The notes beneath the pieces were generated by a model. That model saw only the letters and a program-made list of their open reading frames with translations, made no database searches and was not told the origin of the DNA. Position numbers and translations under genes: made by a program. DNA of 64,000 nucleotides, from positions 53,553 to 117,552 of the forward strand of contig JAFRLY010000046.1 of NCBI GenBank assembly GCA_017431005.1, written 5' to 3'. Positions 6,954 through 16,097 of this stretch are shown piece after piece (position 1 is the first letter of the stretch; every line of letters begins with the position of its first letter). Origin of the DNA: Clostridia bacterium. Lineage in GTDB: Bacteria; Bacillota; Clostridia; Christensenellales; Aristaeellaceae.

Positions 6954-9698
6954 TTATGCTTTCAGGGTGAACAGACGCCGGACGCCCTCCCGCACCATCT
7001 GCGGATTAAAGCCCCGGAAGAAAAGGAACTGCAGGTCGTTCAGGCTCATGGCCAGGAATTCCGGATCCGCGGTCCGGATCATGTCAGCCGCTCCCGGCAG
7101 ATCCTCCTGCAGGATTCCGAGCGCTTCCGGATCGTCCTTCAGCTCGTCCAGCCGGGTATCCATTGTATATTTCAGCCGGAAATCGCGGTCCGGCTGATAC
7201 GTCTTTTCCCAAACGCCTGCAGTCAGCTCAGCCGTTTCCCCGCTGCCGGGCAGCACAGCCTCCGCCGTACACCCGAAGGGGACCCCGAAGCGGACAGTCA
7301 GCGTACCGTCTTCATTGATTTTCCAGAAGGCGGAATACTCGCCACGTACGGAATCATAGCTGCAGGATACCTCCCCTGCCTGCCAGGCGGGCTGCGGTGC
7401 GAAGCGGACCCGGGCAAACCCGGGCTCCAGGGGCTGAATGCCCGCCAGATCCCGGAATACGTATTCCATGACGGAGCCGTAGGAATAATGATTCAGGGAA
7501 TTCATGCCGGTACCGGAGACTGAGCCGTCATCCAGCACGCTGTTCCAGCGTTCCCAGATTGTTGTCGCACCGAGGTTCACGCAGTGCAGCCAGCCCGGGA
7601 AGCCTTCCTGGAAGAGGAAATACGCCGCAAGCTCCGGCAGGCCGTTCTCCGCCAGCACCCGGCACATCATCGTCGCACCGACAAAGCCGCCCTTAATCCG
7701 GAAGCAGTCCTTTTTAAAGCGGGTTTTCAGGCCTTCGGTCAGGCGGTCCCTGTTTACAAACACCCCGAAGTTCAGGCACAGCAGGTATGCCGTCTGGGTG
7801 TCGACGCACAGGCGCCCGTTGGGGCTGAAGTATTCACGCAGGATCGCGGCACGGATCTCCTCCGCCAGCGATCCGTAACGGGCCGAGTCCTCCTTGAGCC
7901 CCAGGATTTCCGCTGTCTGCGACGTCTTCATCGCCGATGCGTAATAATACATGCTGGCTACGAAGAAATCCTCCGTACCACCCTTCATGCTCTGGGGAGT
8001 CACGCCGTCCTGTGCCAGCCAGTCGCCGAAATGGAAGCCGAAGTTCCACAGCCGGGGTCTGCCGTGCTCCTCATCCTGTCGGAAAACCCACTCCACCCAG
8101 TCCCGCATCATCGGGTACTGCGCGGCCAGCTCCCCTCTGTCGCCGTAGTATGTATACAGGGTCATGGGCAGGAATGTCGCGATATCCCCCCATACGCTGG
8201 ACCCGCCCGGAGTGCCGCCGAGGTTGGGCAGGAAGTTCGCAACGGCACCGCCGTGCTTCTTCTGGTCCAGGTGCAGGTCATACAGAAACTTGCGGTAGAA
8301 GGCCCGGGTATCCATCTGGAAGCATGCCGTGGGCGAGAAAACCTGGGCGTCCCCGGTCCAGCCCAGGCGCTCATCCCGCTGCGGACAGTCTGTCGGCATA
8401 TCCAGGAAATTGCTCCGCTGTCCCCAGAAGGCGTTGGCCGCCAGGCGGTTCAGCTTCGCGTTTCCGCTTTCAAAGCGCATGGTCGTATCCAGGTCGGAAT
8501 ACACCACCCGGCCGGTAAAGTTCTCCTTCCTGATCTCCCCCGGCCAACCGGTCACGCGCACGTAGCGGAAGCCGAAATAGGTGAAATGCGCCCGCACCGT
8601 TTCCTGCCGTCCGTCCGAAACATAGATCATCCGCGCCTTCGCGGTCCGGTAATTGTCGTTGTAGAAATTCCCGTTCTGCAGGATCTCCCCGTGATCCAGC
8701 GTGACACGGGTGCCGGCCGGAAAATCCGCCGTATATTCGAGATATCCGGTAAAATTCTGCCCCATGTCCAGCACCGTCTCGCCGGCGGGAGTATGAATGA
8801 TCTCCGCAACAGGCAGACTGTCCTTCACGATGACGGGCAGGCTGTATCGGTCCGTCAGCCGGCGGTCCGGCATCGGCACAGCAGGCCGGGCAGGGTTCTC
8901 CTTCCCCTGCCGGAGCATCCGGTTCAGGCATTCCCCGTCATAAATATCGGTATACTCAAAATCGCTGCCCCGGTACTGCCAGCCATCCCCGGTGCAGAGA
9001 ACCAGCGCAGCGCCGTTCTTCCGGATCATCCACAGCTCCGCCAGAGCCCCGAAGCGGTCACCGTAAACCGCCTGCGCGCCCTCGTAACCCAGGCGGCCCT
9101 TGTACCAGCCGTTCCCGGTCAGGATTTCCAGCCGGTTCTCCCCTTTCCGGAGCAAAGCCGTCACATCATAGGTCTGCGCCTGCACCTGCTCGCTGTAATC
9201 GTTGCAGAAGGGTGCCAGCAGATCGCTGCCAGCCTTTTTCCCGTTCAGATAAGCCTCATACAGGCCCAGGCCGGTCACATACAGCCGGGCGGAAACGATC
9301 TCCGCGTCCGCGGAAAAATCCCGAAAAAACACGGGATGAAAAGTATCCTCCGGCGCCGTGCCGATCCACTGCGCTTTCCAGGGCTCCTCCATTTTTCCGG
9401 TTTCAAACCACGTCGTCCCTTCAGCTGTGTCGCCGCCGTCGCCCGTCACCTCAATGCGCACGAAATAACGGGTGCGCGGCTGCAGGGAAACCGGAACGGG
9501 CTCTCCGGCGGAGCAGAGACACTCCGCCTCCTTTTCATACATCACATTTGTAAACTCCGGATCAGCAGCCGCGGTCAGCTTTCCCCGTACCGGCCGCTTC
9601 GAGGCCGTATCCGTAACCTTCCAGGAAACAGTGATCCGCGGCAGAGAGAAGCCCATGGGTTCCCGGATACCGTTAACGCGAAGATCCGTAATTTTCAT
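6954..9698 (-). CDS. GH78 alpha-L-rhamnosidase
   Basis: This 914-residue protein should release terminal alpha-L-rhamnose from glycans such as pectin side chains or plant glycosides by an inverting mechanism. It has the family's multi-domain layout: N-terminal sandwich domains beginning ITDLRVNG, the concanavalin-like module with YLNGKKAGSDLL, then the (alpha/alpha)6 barrel. The barrel opens with the strongly conserved DMPTDCPQRDERLGW, which contains catalytic acidic residues, and continues GDAQVFSPTACF. The glutamate in ATTIWERWNS is the candidate second catalytic residue. Length fits the family. No signal peptide is seen, so it is probably cytosolic. AAAGGA lies 6 bases before the ATG. It follows the importer genes and precedes GH3 copy B. 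Confidence 0.9.
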   Translation of the reverse strand: MKITDLRVNGIREPMGFSLPRITVSWKVTDTASKRPVRGKLTAAADPEFTNVMYEKEAECLCSAGEPVPVSLQPRTRYFVRIEVTGDGGDTAEGTTWFETGKMEEPWKAQWIGTAPEDTFHPVFFRDFSADAEIVSARLYVTGLGLYEAYLNGKKAGSDLLAPFCNDYSEQVQAQTYDVTALLRKGENRLEILTGNGWYKGRLGYEGAQAVYGDRFGALAELWMIRKNGAALVLCTGDGWQYRGSDFEYTDIYDGECLNRMLRQGKENPARPAVPMPDRRLTDRYSLPVIVKDSLPVAEIIHTPAGETVLDMGQNFTGYLEYTADFPAGTRVTLDHGEILQNGNFYNDNYRTAKARMIYVSDGRQETVRAHFTYFGFRYVRVTGWPGEIRKENFTGRVVYSDLDTTMRFESGNAKLNRLAANAFWGQRSNFLDMPTDCPQRDERLGWTGDAQVFSPTACFQMDTRAFYRKFLYDLHLDQKKHGGAVANFLPNLGGTPGGSSVWGDIATFLPMTLYTYYGDRGELAAQYPMMRDWVEWVFRQDEEHGRPRLWNFGFHFGDWLAQDGVTPQSMKGGTEDFFVASMYYYASAMKTSQTAEILGLKEDSARYGSLAEEIRAAILREYFSPNGRLCVDTQTAYLLCLNFGVFVNRDRLTEGLKTRFKKDCFRIKGGFVGATMMCRVLAENGLPELAAYFLFQEGFPGWLHCVNLGATTIWERWNSVLDDGSVSGTGMNSLNHYSYGSVMEYVFRDLAGIQPLEPGFARVRFAPQPAWQAGEVSCSYDSVRGEYSAFWKINEDGTLTVRFGVPFGCTAEAVLPGSGETAELTAGVWEKTYQPDRDFRLKYTMDTRLDELKDDPEALGILQEDLPGAADMIRTADPEFLAMSLNDLQFLFFRGFNPQMVREGVRRLFTLKA

Positions 9699-9715
9699 CT
9701 TTTTTCCTTTCAGAA

Positions 9716-9751
9716 AAGGCGGGCGCGGCGTTCACGCCCTTCGCCCGCCTT
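9716..9751 (-). terminator. Partial terminator between importer and GH genes
   Basis: A 10-bp stem (AAGGCGGGCG/CGCCCGCCTT) with an inner GGCGT-type helix is followed on the minus strand by only four T, then CTG. It lies between the last permease and the GH78 ribosome binding site. It probably lowers rather than stops read-through into the glycosidase genes. Confidence 0.55.
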
Positions 9752-9779
9752 CTGGTGGTGATCTGATTTGTTTGTTTCT

Positions 9780-10790
9780 TTATGCTTTGACCGGCTGTTC
9801 GTGCGTCACGAACAGCTTGCTGAACAGCTTTTTGATGTTTTTGCTCTGTCCGGCGACCAGGTTGACCAGGAAGACGAACAGACCCATCATAGCCGTGGAA
9901 ATCGCGCCGCCCAGCTCCGCCTTGAAGACGGTGGTCAGGCCGGTCTTCATCATCACGATGGCCAGGGAGCCCATGATGATGCCGATCGTATCGCCGCAAA
10001 ACGCGCCGATATAAAGGCCCACGAAGACGGGCAGGATGTTCGAAAACAGCTCGCCCACCGTGCTAAGGGAGGAGAAGCTGGCGTCCCGCTTGCCCAGGGA
10101 AGCCCAGATGATTGTGGCGAAGCCGAAAATCAGACCGCTGTATACATAGCTGAGAATGACGTTTTTATTCTCATTGATGCCGATGTTCACGGAAGCCTGC
10201 TGATTCTTCGCCAGCAGCAGGCTCTGCTTGCCGGTGGCCGCGAGGTAGTTGTACACCGCGTAGACCGCCACCGCGCAGGCAAAGGGAATCAGCACCAGGG
10301 GGAACGTGCTCAGCTGCTTTACAAAGGATACGGAGATCAGATTGACACCGCCGCCGCCGAACACAAGGGGCGTGATCGATTCATAGACCAGCGCCATGCC
10401 GATGGTAGCGATCATGATCGGCAGCCGTCCGTAAACGTACACCAGAGACACCACCACGCTCAGCAGCACGCACATGCCGACCGCGATGACGCAGAAGAGA
10501 ATGGGGCTGTTGGTGCCGGAATCCCGGGCGATACTGCCGGCGGTGATCGCGCTCAGCAGCATGATGGAGCCGCCGGAGAAGTCGAAGCGGCCGTTCTTGA
10601 ACTGCAGGCCGATGCCCATGGCGCAGGCCACCGTCACCGCCACATTGGGGATGATGACCATCCACATCTTCCAGTTGGCCAGGAAAGGCTTGCCGTTGGC
10701 GCCGCACAGCAGCTTCATGACCACAAACATGATCACGGGCAGCATGACCGTGCCCCCGACGCGTTTCAGAATGTTGAGTGCTTTCTTCAT
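9780..10790 (-). CDS. Sugar ABC importer permease (RbsC-like), second copy
   Basis: This 336-residue integral membrane protein of the BPD_transp_2/RbsC type has repeated hydrophobic segments, for example VMLPVIMFVVMKLLCG at the N terminus and FVGLYIGAFCGDTIG near the end. It pairs with the permease encoded at 12122-13117 to form the channel of an importer. Its gene is separated from the binding-protein gene by a very strong hairpin, which would keep its message below that of the binding protein. GGAGG lies 8 bases before the ATG. The substrate is unknown. The operon's rhamnosidase suggests a rhamnose-containing oligosaccharide or a released sugar, but this is inference. Confidence 0.85.
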   Translation of the reverse strand: MKKALNILKRVGGTVMLPVIMFVVMKLLCGANGKPFLANWKMWMVIIPNVAVTVACAMGIGLQFKNGRFDFSGGSIMLLSAITAGSIARDSGTNSPILFCVIAVGMCVLLSVVVSLVYVYGRLPIMIATIGMALVYESITPLVFGGGGVNLISVSFVKQLSTFPLVLIPFACAVAVYAVYNYLAATGKQSLLLAKNQQASVNIGINENKNVILSYVYSGLIFGFATIIWASLGKRDASFSSLSTVGELFSNILPVFVGLYIGAFCGDTIGIIMGSLAIVMMKTGLTTVFKAELGGAISTAMMGLFVFLVNLVAGQSKNIKKLFSKLFVTHEQPVKA

Positions 10791-10830
10791 GGGATCTGCC
10801 TCCAGTTATCAGCAGGTTTGGATCGGGGGA

Positions 10831-10864
10831 AACCCTGCCCGGGAAGGGTTTCCCGGGCAGGGTT
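10831..10864. other. Intercistronic 15-bp perfect hairpin
   Basis: AACCCTGCCCGGGAA (10831-10845) pairs perfectly with TTCCCGGGCAGGGTT (10850-10864) around a four-base loop. It lies 8 bases after the binding-protein stop and has no T tract on the minus strand. It probably protects the binding-protein message from 3' decay and reduces expression of the downstream permease. Confidence 0.75.
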
Positions 10865-10872
10865 GGGGATTA

Positions 10873-12060
10873 TTATTTCATGTAGCCTTCCACTGTGAAG
10901 CTCTGGCAGTATTCGGTCAGGGCCTGGAAGGAGGCGTCGGGATTCACGCTGGCAAAATAGTTCTTCATGTCGTCCCAGCTGGCCAGCGCCTTGCTCAGAC
11001 GGTCTTCGTCATTGGTGGCGCCCATCGGAGAGTTGTTCACGACAGCTTCGAACTTCTCGGTGCTGTTGATGACCATGACGGCGGAATCCAGCTGATCCTT
11101 GTTTCCGGGATAGTCCTTGTACATGTTGCCGGAGATGGCTGCGTCGATCAGGGCCATGGGCCAGATGATACTTTCGAAGGCAGAGGTGGTCAGACGGATG
11201 ATGTTCTTATCGTCTCCGCAGTCAGCCATCAGGTCAGGGTCGTTGTCAAAGCCACCGGTGATGATCTTCATGTCGGGATTGCAGATGCCCATACCCTTCG
11301 CTTCCAGCACGCTGGGATAGATGAAGGTGGTGCCGGCGCAGAAGCCGATGATGCAGTCCAGGGTGTCGTGGCCGTCCTCGAAGAAGTAGTTGGCGGTATC
11401 CAGGGGGCTGAAGTTCAGCACGGTGGCGTCGCCCACGATTTCAATGGGCTCCGCGGCGGTCTCGTTGTACTTTTCGATATAGGCGCGGAAGCCGGCATCC
11501 GCAACCTGGTGCTTCGGATAGGCGTAGGAGGGGAAGATGCAGGTGGCAACCTTTTTGAAGCCGCGCGCGATGACTTCCTTCGCGTACTCTTCGCCCAGGG
11601 TGGTACCGCTGATGTAGTTGTCGCCCATCAGGCCCAGGTAATGATCCTTTTCAAGTACGCCCGCGCTGGTGCCGATATAGGCGCCGGTTTCGTCCTTCAT
11701 GTAAACGTTGTCGAAGTCGGAGAAGAAGCCCACGACCCACATGTCCGGATATTCTTCCATGATGTTGATCAGGCCGCCGTCCTGGTTGGCGATCAGGCCA
11801 ACAACATCGGAGGTATAGGCATTCTTGACGTTCTTCAGGTTGCCGGCGGGATCGTTGAAGCCGTCGCCGTAAACGATTTCGACGGTGTAGCCAAGCTCCT
11901 TGGCCATCATGTTCAGATAGGTGACATAAAATTCATACTGGGCGCCGCTGTTCAGCGCGGAGAGGTACAGGATCTTGCCCTTGCCCTCAGCGGAAGCAGG
12001 CAGGACGGCGATACCGAGCAGCATCGCGAGGGTCAGAACGACAGCAATCAGCTTTTTCAT
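10873..12060 (-). CDS. Sugar ABC importer substrate-binding protein
   Basis: This 395-residue periplasmic-binding-type protein is exported by a signal peptide (MKKLIAVVLTLAMLLG, then PASA-EGK). The mature part starts with the first lobe strand KILYLSALNSGAQYEF and continues in the type I binding-protein pattern, as in ribose/galactose-binding and BMP-like proteins. No cysteine occurs in the signal region, so there is no lipobox, which is odd for a Gram-positive binding protein. GAAGGAGG precedes the ATG. It lies between the two permease genes, flanked by intercistronic hairpins. The ligand is unknown. Confidence 0.87.
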   Translation of the reverse strand: MKKLIAVVLTLAMLLGIAVLPASAEGKGKILYLSALNSGAQYEFYVTYLNMMAKELGYTVEIVYGDGFNDPAGNLKNVKNAYTSDVVGLIANQDGGLINIMEEYPDMWVVGFFSDFDNVYMKDETGAYIGTSAGVLEKDHYLGLMGDNYISGTTLGEEYAKEVIARGFKKVATCIFPSYAYPKHQVADAGFRAYIEKYNETAAEPIEIVGDATVLNFSPLDTANYFFEDGHDTLDCIIGFCAGTTFIYPSVLEAKGMGICNPDMKIITGGFDNDPDLMADCGDDKNIIRLTTSAFESIIWPMALIDAAISGNMYKDYPGNKDQLDSAVMVINSTEKFEAVVNNSPMGATNDEDRLSKALASWDDMKNYFASVNPDASFQALTEYCQSFTVEGYMK

Positions 12061-12087
12061 GGGATTTCCTCCTTCATCATATATCCG

Positions 12088-12103
12088 CAGGCGTTATTGC
12101 CTG
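12088..12103. other. Intercistronic hairpin before the binding-protein gene
   Basis: CAGGC (12088-12092) and GCCTG (12099-12103) form a short stem with a six-base loop between the upstream permease stop and the binding-protein ribosome binding site. There is no T tract. A processing or stability element is possible. Confidence 0.4.
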
Positions 12104-12121
12104 ATCAGGATCGGGAAATGC

Positions 12122-13117
12122 TTACCGGGGCAGCGGCCCGCTCTTCTGGCGGCAGGTGATCAGTACGACGGCAAGGAAGATAATGGCCTTGATCAGGAAG
12201 GTCATCTTGGTGGGCACGCCGATGATCGGCAGGCCGACGGCCAGCAGGGAAAAGGTCAGGGAACCGATAATGGCGCAGGCTACTTTGGATTTCATGCCGC
12301 CCTTCAGGGGCATGCCGCCCAGGATCAGGGAGACCATCACGTTCATTTCAAAGCCGGTGCCGGTGGAATCGGACGCGGCGCCGGTATAGCCCATCTGGAA
12401 CAGGGAGGCTGTGACCAGGCACACCGCCAGGAAGATGTAGGGAATCACCCGGTACAGGATGATGTTCACACCGCTCTGGGAGGTGGCGGTCTGGTTGGCG
12501 CCGATGGCCCGGGCATACTTGCCGAACTTGGTGAAGTAGAAGAAGTAACTGATCACCGCGGTCTCGACGGCCAGCACGAGCACCATGAACCAGGGCTGAC
12601 GGAACAGGGTCAGGTCTATGCCGGGATTCATGCTGATGTTGCGGGTGCCGAGGTTCGAGTAGATGATGGTGCTGATACCGGAGAGCACCATCATGAATAC
12701 CACGGAAGAGATGACGGAGTACATGTGCAGCAGCTCGCCAGCGGAGCCGTTGATGATGCCGATGATCACGGCGATCACCAGGCAGGCCAGGATTGCGATT
12801 GGCAGGCTGCCGGTCGCGTTGCCGATCAGCACCAGCAGGGTGCTGTACAGGCCGACCTGCTTACCGATACTCACGTCCATGTTGCCCAGTGAGTAGATAA
12901 ACACCGCGCCGACCGCCATCAGGGCGGTGACGATAACGTCACCGATCAGCGTGGAGAGCTTGCTGGCGCTCCAGATGCTCTCCCCCTTCAGGCCGGTGGT
13001 GATCGTGAAGAACACCGCGCAGAACAGCAATCCGCCGATGGAGGCCACGGAGGAGCCGTGCTTTTTCAGCCATTGCTGCAGGGTTTGCTTTTCTCTTTCT
13101 TGTGCAATCGCAGTCAT
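12122..13117 (-). CDS. Sugar ABC importer permease (RbsC-like), first copy
   Basis: This 331-residue BPD_transp_2 permease has a cytoplasmic N terminus (TAIAQEREKQTLQQW) and about eight to ten hydrophobic segments, including VASIGGLLFCAVFFTITTG and VIVTALMAVGAVFIYSLG. The LILGGMPLKGGMKSKV stretch corresponds to the conserved cytoplasmic EAA-like coupling loop of this family. GGAGG lies 5 bases before the ATG, and the gene follows the ATPase gene by 10 bases. It forms the channel with the permease encoded at 9780-10790. Confidence 0.86.
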   Translation of the reverse strand: MTAIAQEREKQTLQQWLKKHGSSVASIGGLLFCAVFFTITTGLKGESIWSASKLSTLIGDVIVTALMAVGAVFIYSLGNMDVSIGKQVGLYSTLLVLIGNATGSLPIAILACLVIAVIIGIINGSAGELLHMYSVISSVVFMMVLSGISTIIYSNLGTRNISMNPGIDLTLFRQPWFMVLVLAVETAVISYFFYFTKFGKYARAIGANQTATSQSGVNIILYRVIPYIFLAVCLVTASLFQMGYTGAASDSTGTGFEMNVMVSLILGGMPLKGGMKSKVACAIIGSLTFSLLAVGLPIIGVPTKMTFLIKAIIFLAVVLITCRQKSGPLPR

Positions 13118-13127
13118 AGGGGCCTCC

Positions 13128-14633
13128 TTAAATCATGTACTCAATCAGGTCAGTCTGCTTCAGATCGGGATTGCGCTCCACCTGATGGGTCACCTCAAAG
13201 TCCTTCATGATGATCAGCCGGTCCGCCATGCCGATGAGCTCGCTGAGCTCCTCGGAAATCATCAGGATGGCCTTCCCCTCTTTTTTCATATCCTCAATCA
13301 GGGTGTACATAGCCTGCTTGACGCCGATATCCACGCCGCGGGTCGGGCAGTCCATGATGATGACCTCGCTGCCCTTGGCGGTCCATTTGCCGAAGGAAAC
13401 CTTCTGCTTGTTGCCGCCGGACAGGGTGTTCACATACTGTCTGCCGCCGTGGCACTTGATGCGGTAGTTGCCGATTTCCCTGTCGCTGAGCTTCTTTTCC
13501 GCCCGGGGGCTGATAAAGGTTTTTTTCTCCAGCGCCGGTATGGAGGGAAGCACAATGTTGTCCTGGATGGGCCCGTTCAGGATCAGCGCTTCGGTGTCCC
13601 GGTTTTTCGAGATGTAGCCGACACCGCTGTTGATGGCCTGCAGCGGGGTTCTGATCTCTTTTCCGTTGCGGAGCACCTTGCCGCCGGAAAGCTTCTCCAG
13701 CCCGTAGGCGATGCGGCCGATGTCATGCATGCCGCAGCCGGAAAGGCCGCCCATGCCGATAATCTCGCCCTTGTGCAGCTTCAGGTTGAAGTGCTTAATC
13801 TTTCCGAGAGAAACGTCCTGCAGCTCCAGCGCCACCTCGGCGCCGTGGCTGGTGTCATAATCCTCGCGATAATATTTATCGCCGATCTCACGGCCCACCA
13901 TCATGTAGCGGATGGTTTTCACAGCATCCGGCGCGTCCATTTCCTCCCGGGTCAGATGACCGATGATATCGCCGTCGCGCAGCACGGTCAGATCCGTGCA
14001 CTGCTCCAGTATCTCGTCCATATCGTGGGAAACGAATACAATAGCCTTGCCCTGATCCGCCATTTTGTGAATCAGCTTATACAGGATCTCGCGGCCCTCC
14101 AGTGAGAGCGCCGTGGTGGTTTCGTCCACCACCAGGATCTCCGTCTGATCGGTAACGCAGCGGACAAGCTCCACCAGCTTGCGGTCCTCAAAGGTGTACT
14201 GGTCGATCAGATCTCCGGCTTTGATGTGGCCGATGCCGAAGCTTTCCAGCACCTTCTGGGCAGCCTTCTTCATCTTCGGCATGCTGATAATGCCGAATTT
14301 AGAGAATTCCGCCTCATGGCCGGAGAAGATGTTCTGTGCCACGGTCACACCCGGAATTGTATTGGCCTCCTGCAGAATCATGGAGATTCCGGCGTCCTGC
14401 GCCTCCACCATGCTGCCCGGCTTCCAGGGCTGCCCCTTGTAGAACATCTCGCCCTTCGTGGCCGGCTGCATGCCGGAAGCGATGGACATGATCGTAGACT
14501 TACCGGATCCGTTCTCCCCCACCAGTCCGCGAATCTCTCCCCTGCGCAGGGTAAAATCGACGTCCTTCAGCGCGATAGTCGGGCCGAATTCCTTGCGCAT
14601 GTGCTTCGCTTCAAAAATGATTTCCTTTTCCAT
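13128..14633 (-). CDS. Sugar ABC importer ATPase (RbsA/MglA type)
   Basis: This 501-residue tandem ATPase energises the importer. Domain 1 has an intact Walker A (GENGSGKST) and Walker B (ILVVDETTTALS). Its ABC signature is replaced by QYTFEDRKLVEL, so the usual LSxGxxQ is missing. Domain 2 has no Walker A lysine (GGLSGCGMHD), as is usual in this subfamily, but keeps the signature TLSGGNKQKVSFGKW and the strand VIIMDCPTRGVDIG. Only one composite ATP site is therefore likely to be fully active. The ATG at 14633 is preferred over the one at 14639 because GAGAGG then sits 6 bases upstream. It is the first gene of the operon and diverges from the AraC gene. Confidence 0.88.
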   Translation of the reverse strand: MEKEIIFEAKHMRKEFGPTIALKDVDFTLRRGEIRGLVGENGSGKSTIMSIASGMQPATKGEMFYKGQPWKPGSMVEAQDAGISMILQEANTIPGVTVAQNIFSGHEAEFSKFGIISMPKMKKAAQKVLESFGIGHIKAGDLIDQYTFEDRKLVELVRCVTDQTEILVVDETTTALSLEGREILYKLIHKMADQGKAIVFVSHDMDEILEQCTDLTVLRDGDIIGHLTREEMDAPDAVKTIRYMMVGREIGDKYYREDYDTSHGAEVALELQDVSLGKIKHFNLKLHKGEIIGMGGLSGCGMHDIGRIAYGLEKLSGGKVLRNGKEIRTPLQAINSGVGYISKNRDTEALILNGPIQDNIVLPSIPALEKKTFISPRAEKKLSDREIGNYRIKCHGGRQYVNTLSGGNKQKVSFGKWTAKGSEVIIMDCPTRGVDIGVKQAMYTLIEDMKKEGKAILMISEELSELIGMADRLIIMKDFEVTHQVERNPDLKQTDLIEYMI

Positions 14634-14777
14634 CTGCATCCTCTCGCTTTGCTCGTAATAGCGGTTTCCGCATCGGTTGTATAGGCAGGCAGTTTATTTT
14701 CATGTCTAATATAACATATTTGCGTACCCGAAAACACATACATTATTCACTGGTTTTAGCACAATTTTCATATTTCA

Positions 14778-14806
14778 TTGATTTTGGTAAAATATTGTGA
14801 TATTTT
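14778..14806 (+). promoter_or_regulatory. Candidate promoter of the AraC-family gene
   Basis: TTGATT (14778-14783) and TATTTT (14801-14806) are separated by 17 bases and lie 41 bases before the GTG start. The -35 matches in five bases; the -10 is weaker. The whole 14640-14846 gap is AT-rich and must also hold the divergent promoter of the importer operon, which I could not place with confidence. Confidence 0.45.
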
Positions 14807-14846
14807 GTCTAAAAGGTCACCCTCCGGGACAGATGAGGTGAAAAAC

Positions 14847-16055
14847 GTGATTATGATGAACCTCCAGGATATCCTGCGGGATATTCTGGGCTCCTACCGG
14901 GTACAGCTCCTGAAGCTGCACCGGAACTGCACAGCGCCGGAAGCGTCCGCGCTGGATTTTCTCTTCCGGGATCATCTGTATGAGTCCTTTGATTACGGCG
15001 ACTTCGCGGCGGGAATTATGGATCTGGTGCCGGAGGACGGCGTCATCGAGTACAGGGATGATTTCGGCCTGCGCTATCTGGTATTTCATATGCGGGAGGA
15101 GGAAGACACCTTCGCTTTCTGCGGCCCCTTCACCTACCGAGCCCGCAGCGAGGACGATTTCCTGAATCTGGTCACCCGTCACAGCCTGCAGCCCGACGCA
15201 ATTGACGCCATCCGCTGGTATTTCAAGCGGATTCCTGTCATTCTGGATTATCTCGGCTGGCGGCACATGCTCACCGGCCTGCTGGCCCGCTATCTGGCCA
15301 ATCCGGATCTGAACATCAAACGGGTCGACTTCGACCACCCGGAAAAGCTGAAGCAGAAGCCGACCATTGCGCTGTCCTCCATTCCCTATACCACGGTGGA
15401 GGCCCGCTACGCGGTGGAAAACGCAATGCTCGACGCCATCCGCCGGGGCGATATCTCCGAAGCAACCTACCAGCAGAACCTGTTTATGGGCTTCACGCTG
15501 GACAAGCGGGTAGCGGATCCCCTGCAGGACGGCAAATACATGGTCATCGCCGTCAACACGGCATTCCGCAAAGCGGTGGAGCAGGCGGCCATTCATCCGC
15601 TGTATCTGGATGCGATCAGCGGCCAGTTTGTGGCCGAGATTGAAAGCGCCGGGACCGTGGATGAGCTGTACGCGCTGCTGCCGAAAATGATCCGGCATTA
15701 CTGCATGCTGGTACAGCGGCACTCCCTGGAGCGCTATTCCGGTCCCGTGCGCAGCTGTCTGAACTACATTGATTTCCACTACATGGAGCCGCTGAGTCTG
15801 GAAAACCTGGCCGGACGGTTCACGATCAATAAAAACTATCTCTCCTCCCGTTTTCACCGGGAGGTCGGCATGACCGTCACGGACTACATCAACCAGACCC
15901 GCGTCCGGCGGTCGGTCACCCTGTTGGAAAAAACGGATCTGTCCATGCAGACCGTCGCCGAGCGGTGCGGCTTTTCAGACGCCAACTACTTCACCCGCGT
16001 CTTCAGAAAAGTCAACGGCGTCTCCCCCAACGAATACCGCAGATCCCAGAAATAA
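14847..16055 (+). CDS. AraC-family transcriptional regulator
   Basis: This 402-residue regulator has two helix-turn-helix units at its C terminus: LSLENLAGRFTINKNYLSSR and SMQTVAERCGFSDANYFTR, followed by the family ending GVSPNEYR. The first 290 or so residues are an unassigned sensing region that does not show an obvious cupin or response-regulator receiver motif. The GTG at 14847 is chosen because GAGGTG ends 6 bases before it; an ATG two codons later would have a spacing of 12. It is divergent from the sugar-import/GH operon and therefore probably controls that operon in response to its sugar, which is inference from position. Confidence 0.85.
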   Translation: MIMMNLQDILRDILGSYRVQLLKLHRNCTAPEASALDFLFRDHLYESFDYGDFAAGIMDLVPEDGVIEYRDDFGLRYLVFHMREEEDTFAFCGPFTYRARSEDDFLNLVTRHSLQPDAIDAIRWYFKRIPVILDYLGWRHMLTGLLARYLANPDLNIKRVDFDHPEKLKQKPTIALSSIPYTTVEARYAVENAMLDAIRRGDISEATYQQNLFMGFTLDKRVADPLQDGKYMVIAVNTAFRKAVEQAAIHPLYLDAISGQFVAEIESAGTVDELYALLPKMIRHYCMLVQRHSLERYSGPVRSCLNYIDFHYMEPLSLENLAGRFTINKNYLSSRFHREVGMTVTDYINQTRVRRSVTLLEKTDLSMQTVAERCGFSDANYFTRVFRKVNGVSPNEYRRSQK

Positions 16056-16057
16056 AT

Positions 16058-16090
16058 AAGCCAGGGGACAGTTGCATATCTCCTGGCTCT
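16058..16090. terminator. Shared terminator between convergent genes
   Basis: GCCAGG and CCTGGC form the core of a roughly 9-bp stem (with one G-T pair) in the 42 bases between the AraC stop and the stop of the convergent minus-strand gene. The T-rich tails on both sides are short. Confidence 0.5.
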
Positions 16091-16097
16091 TATTATC

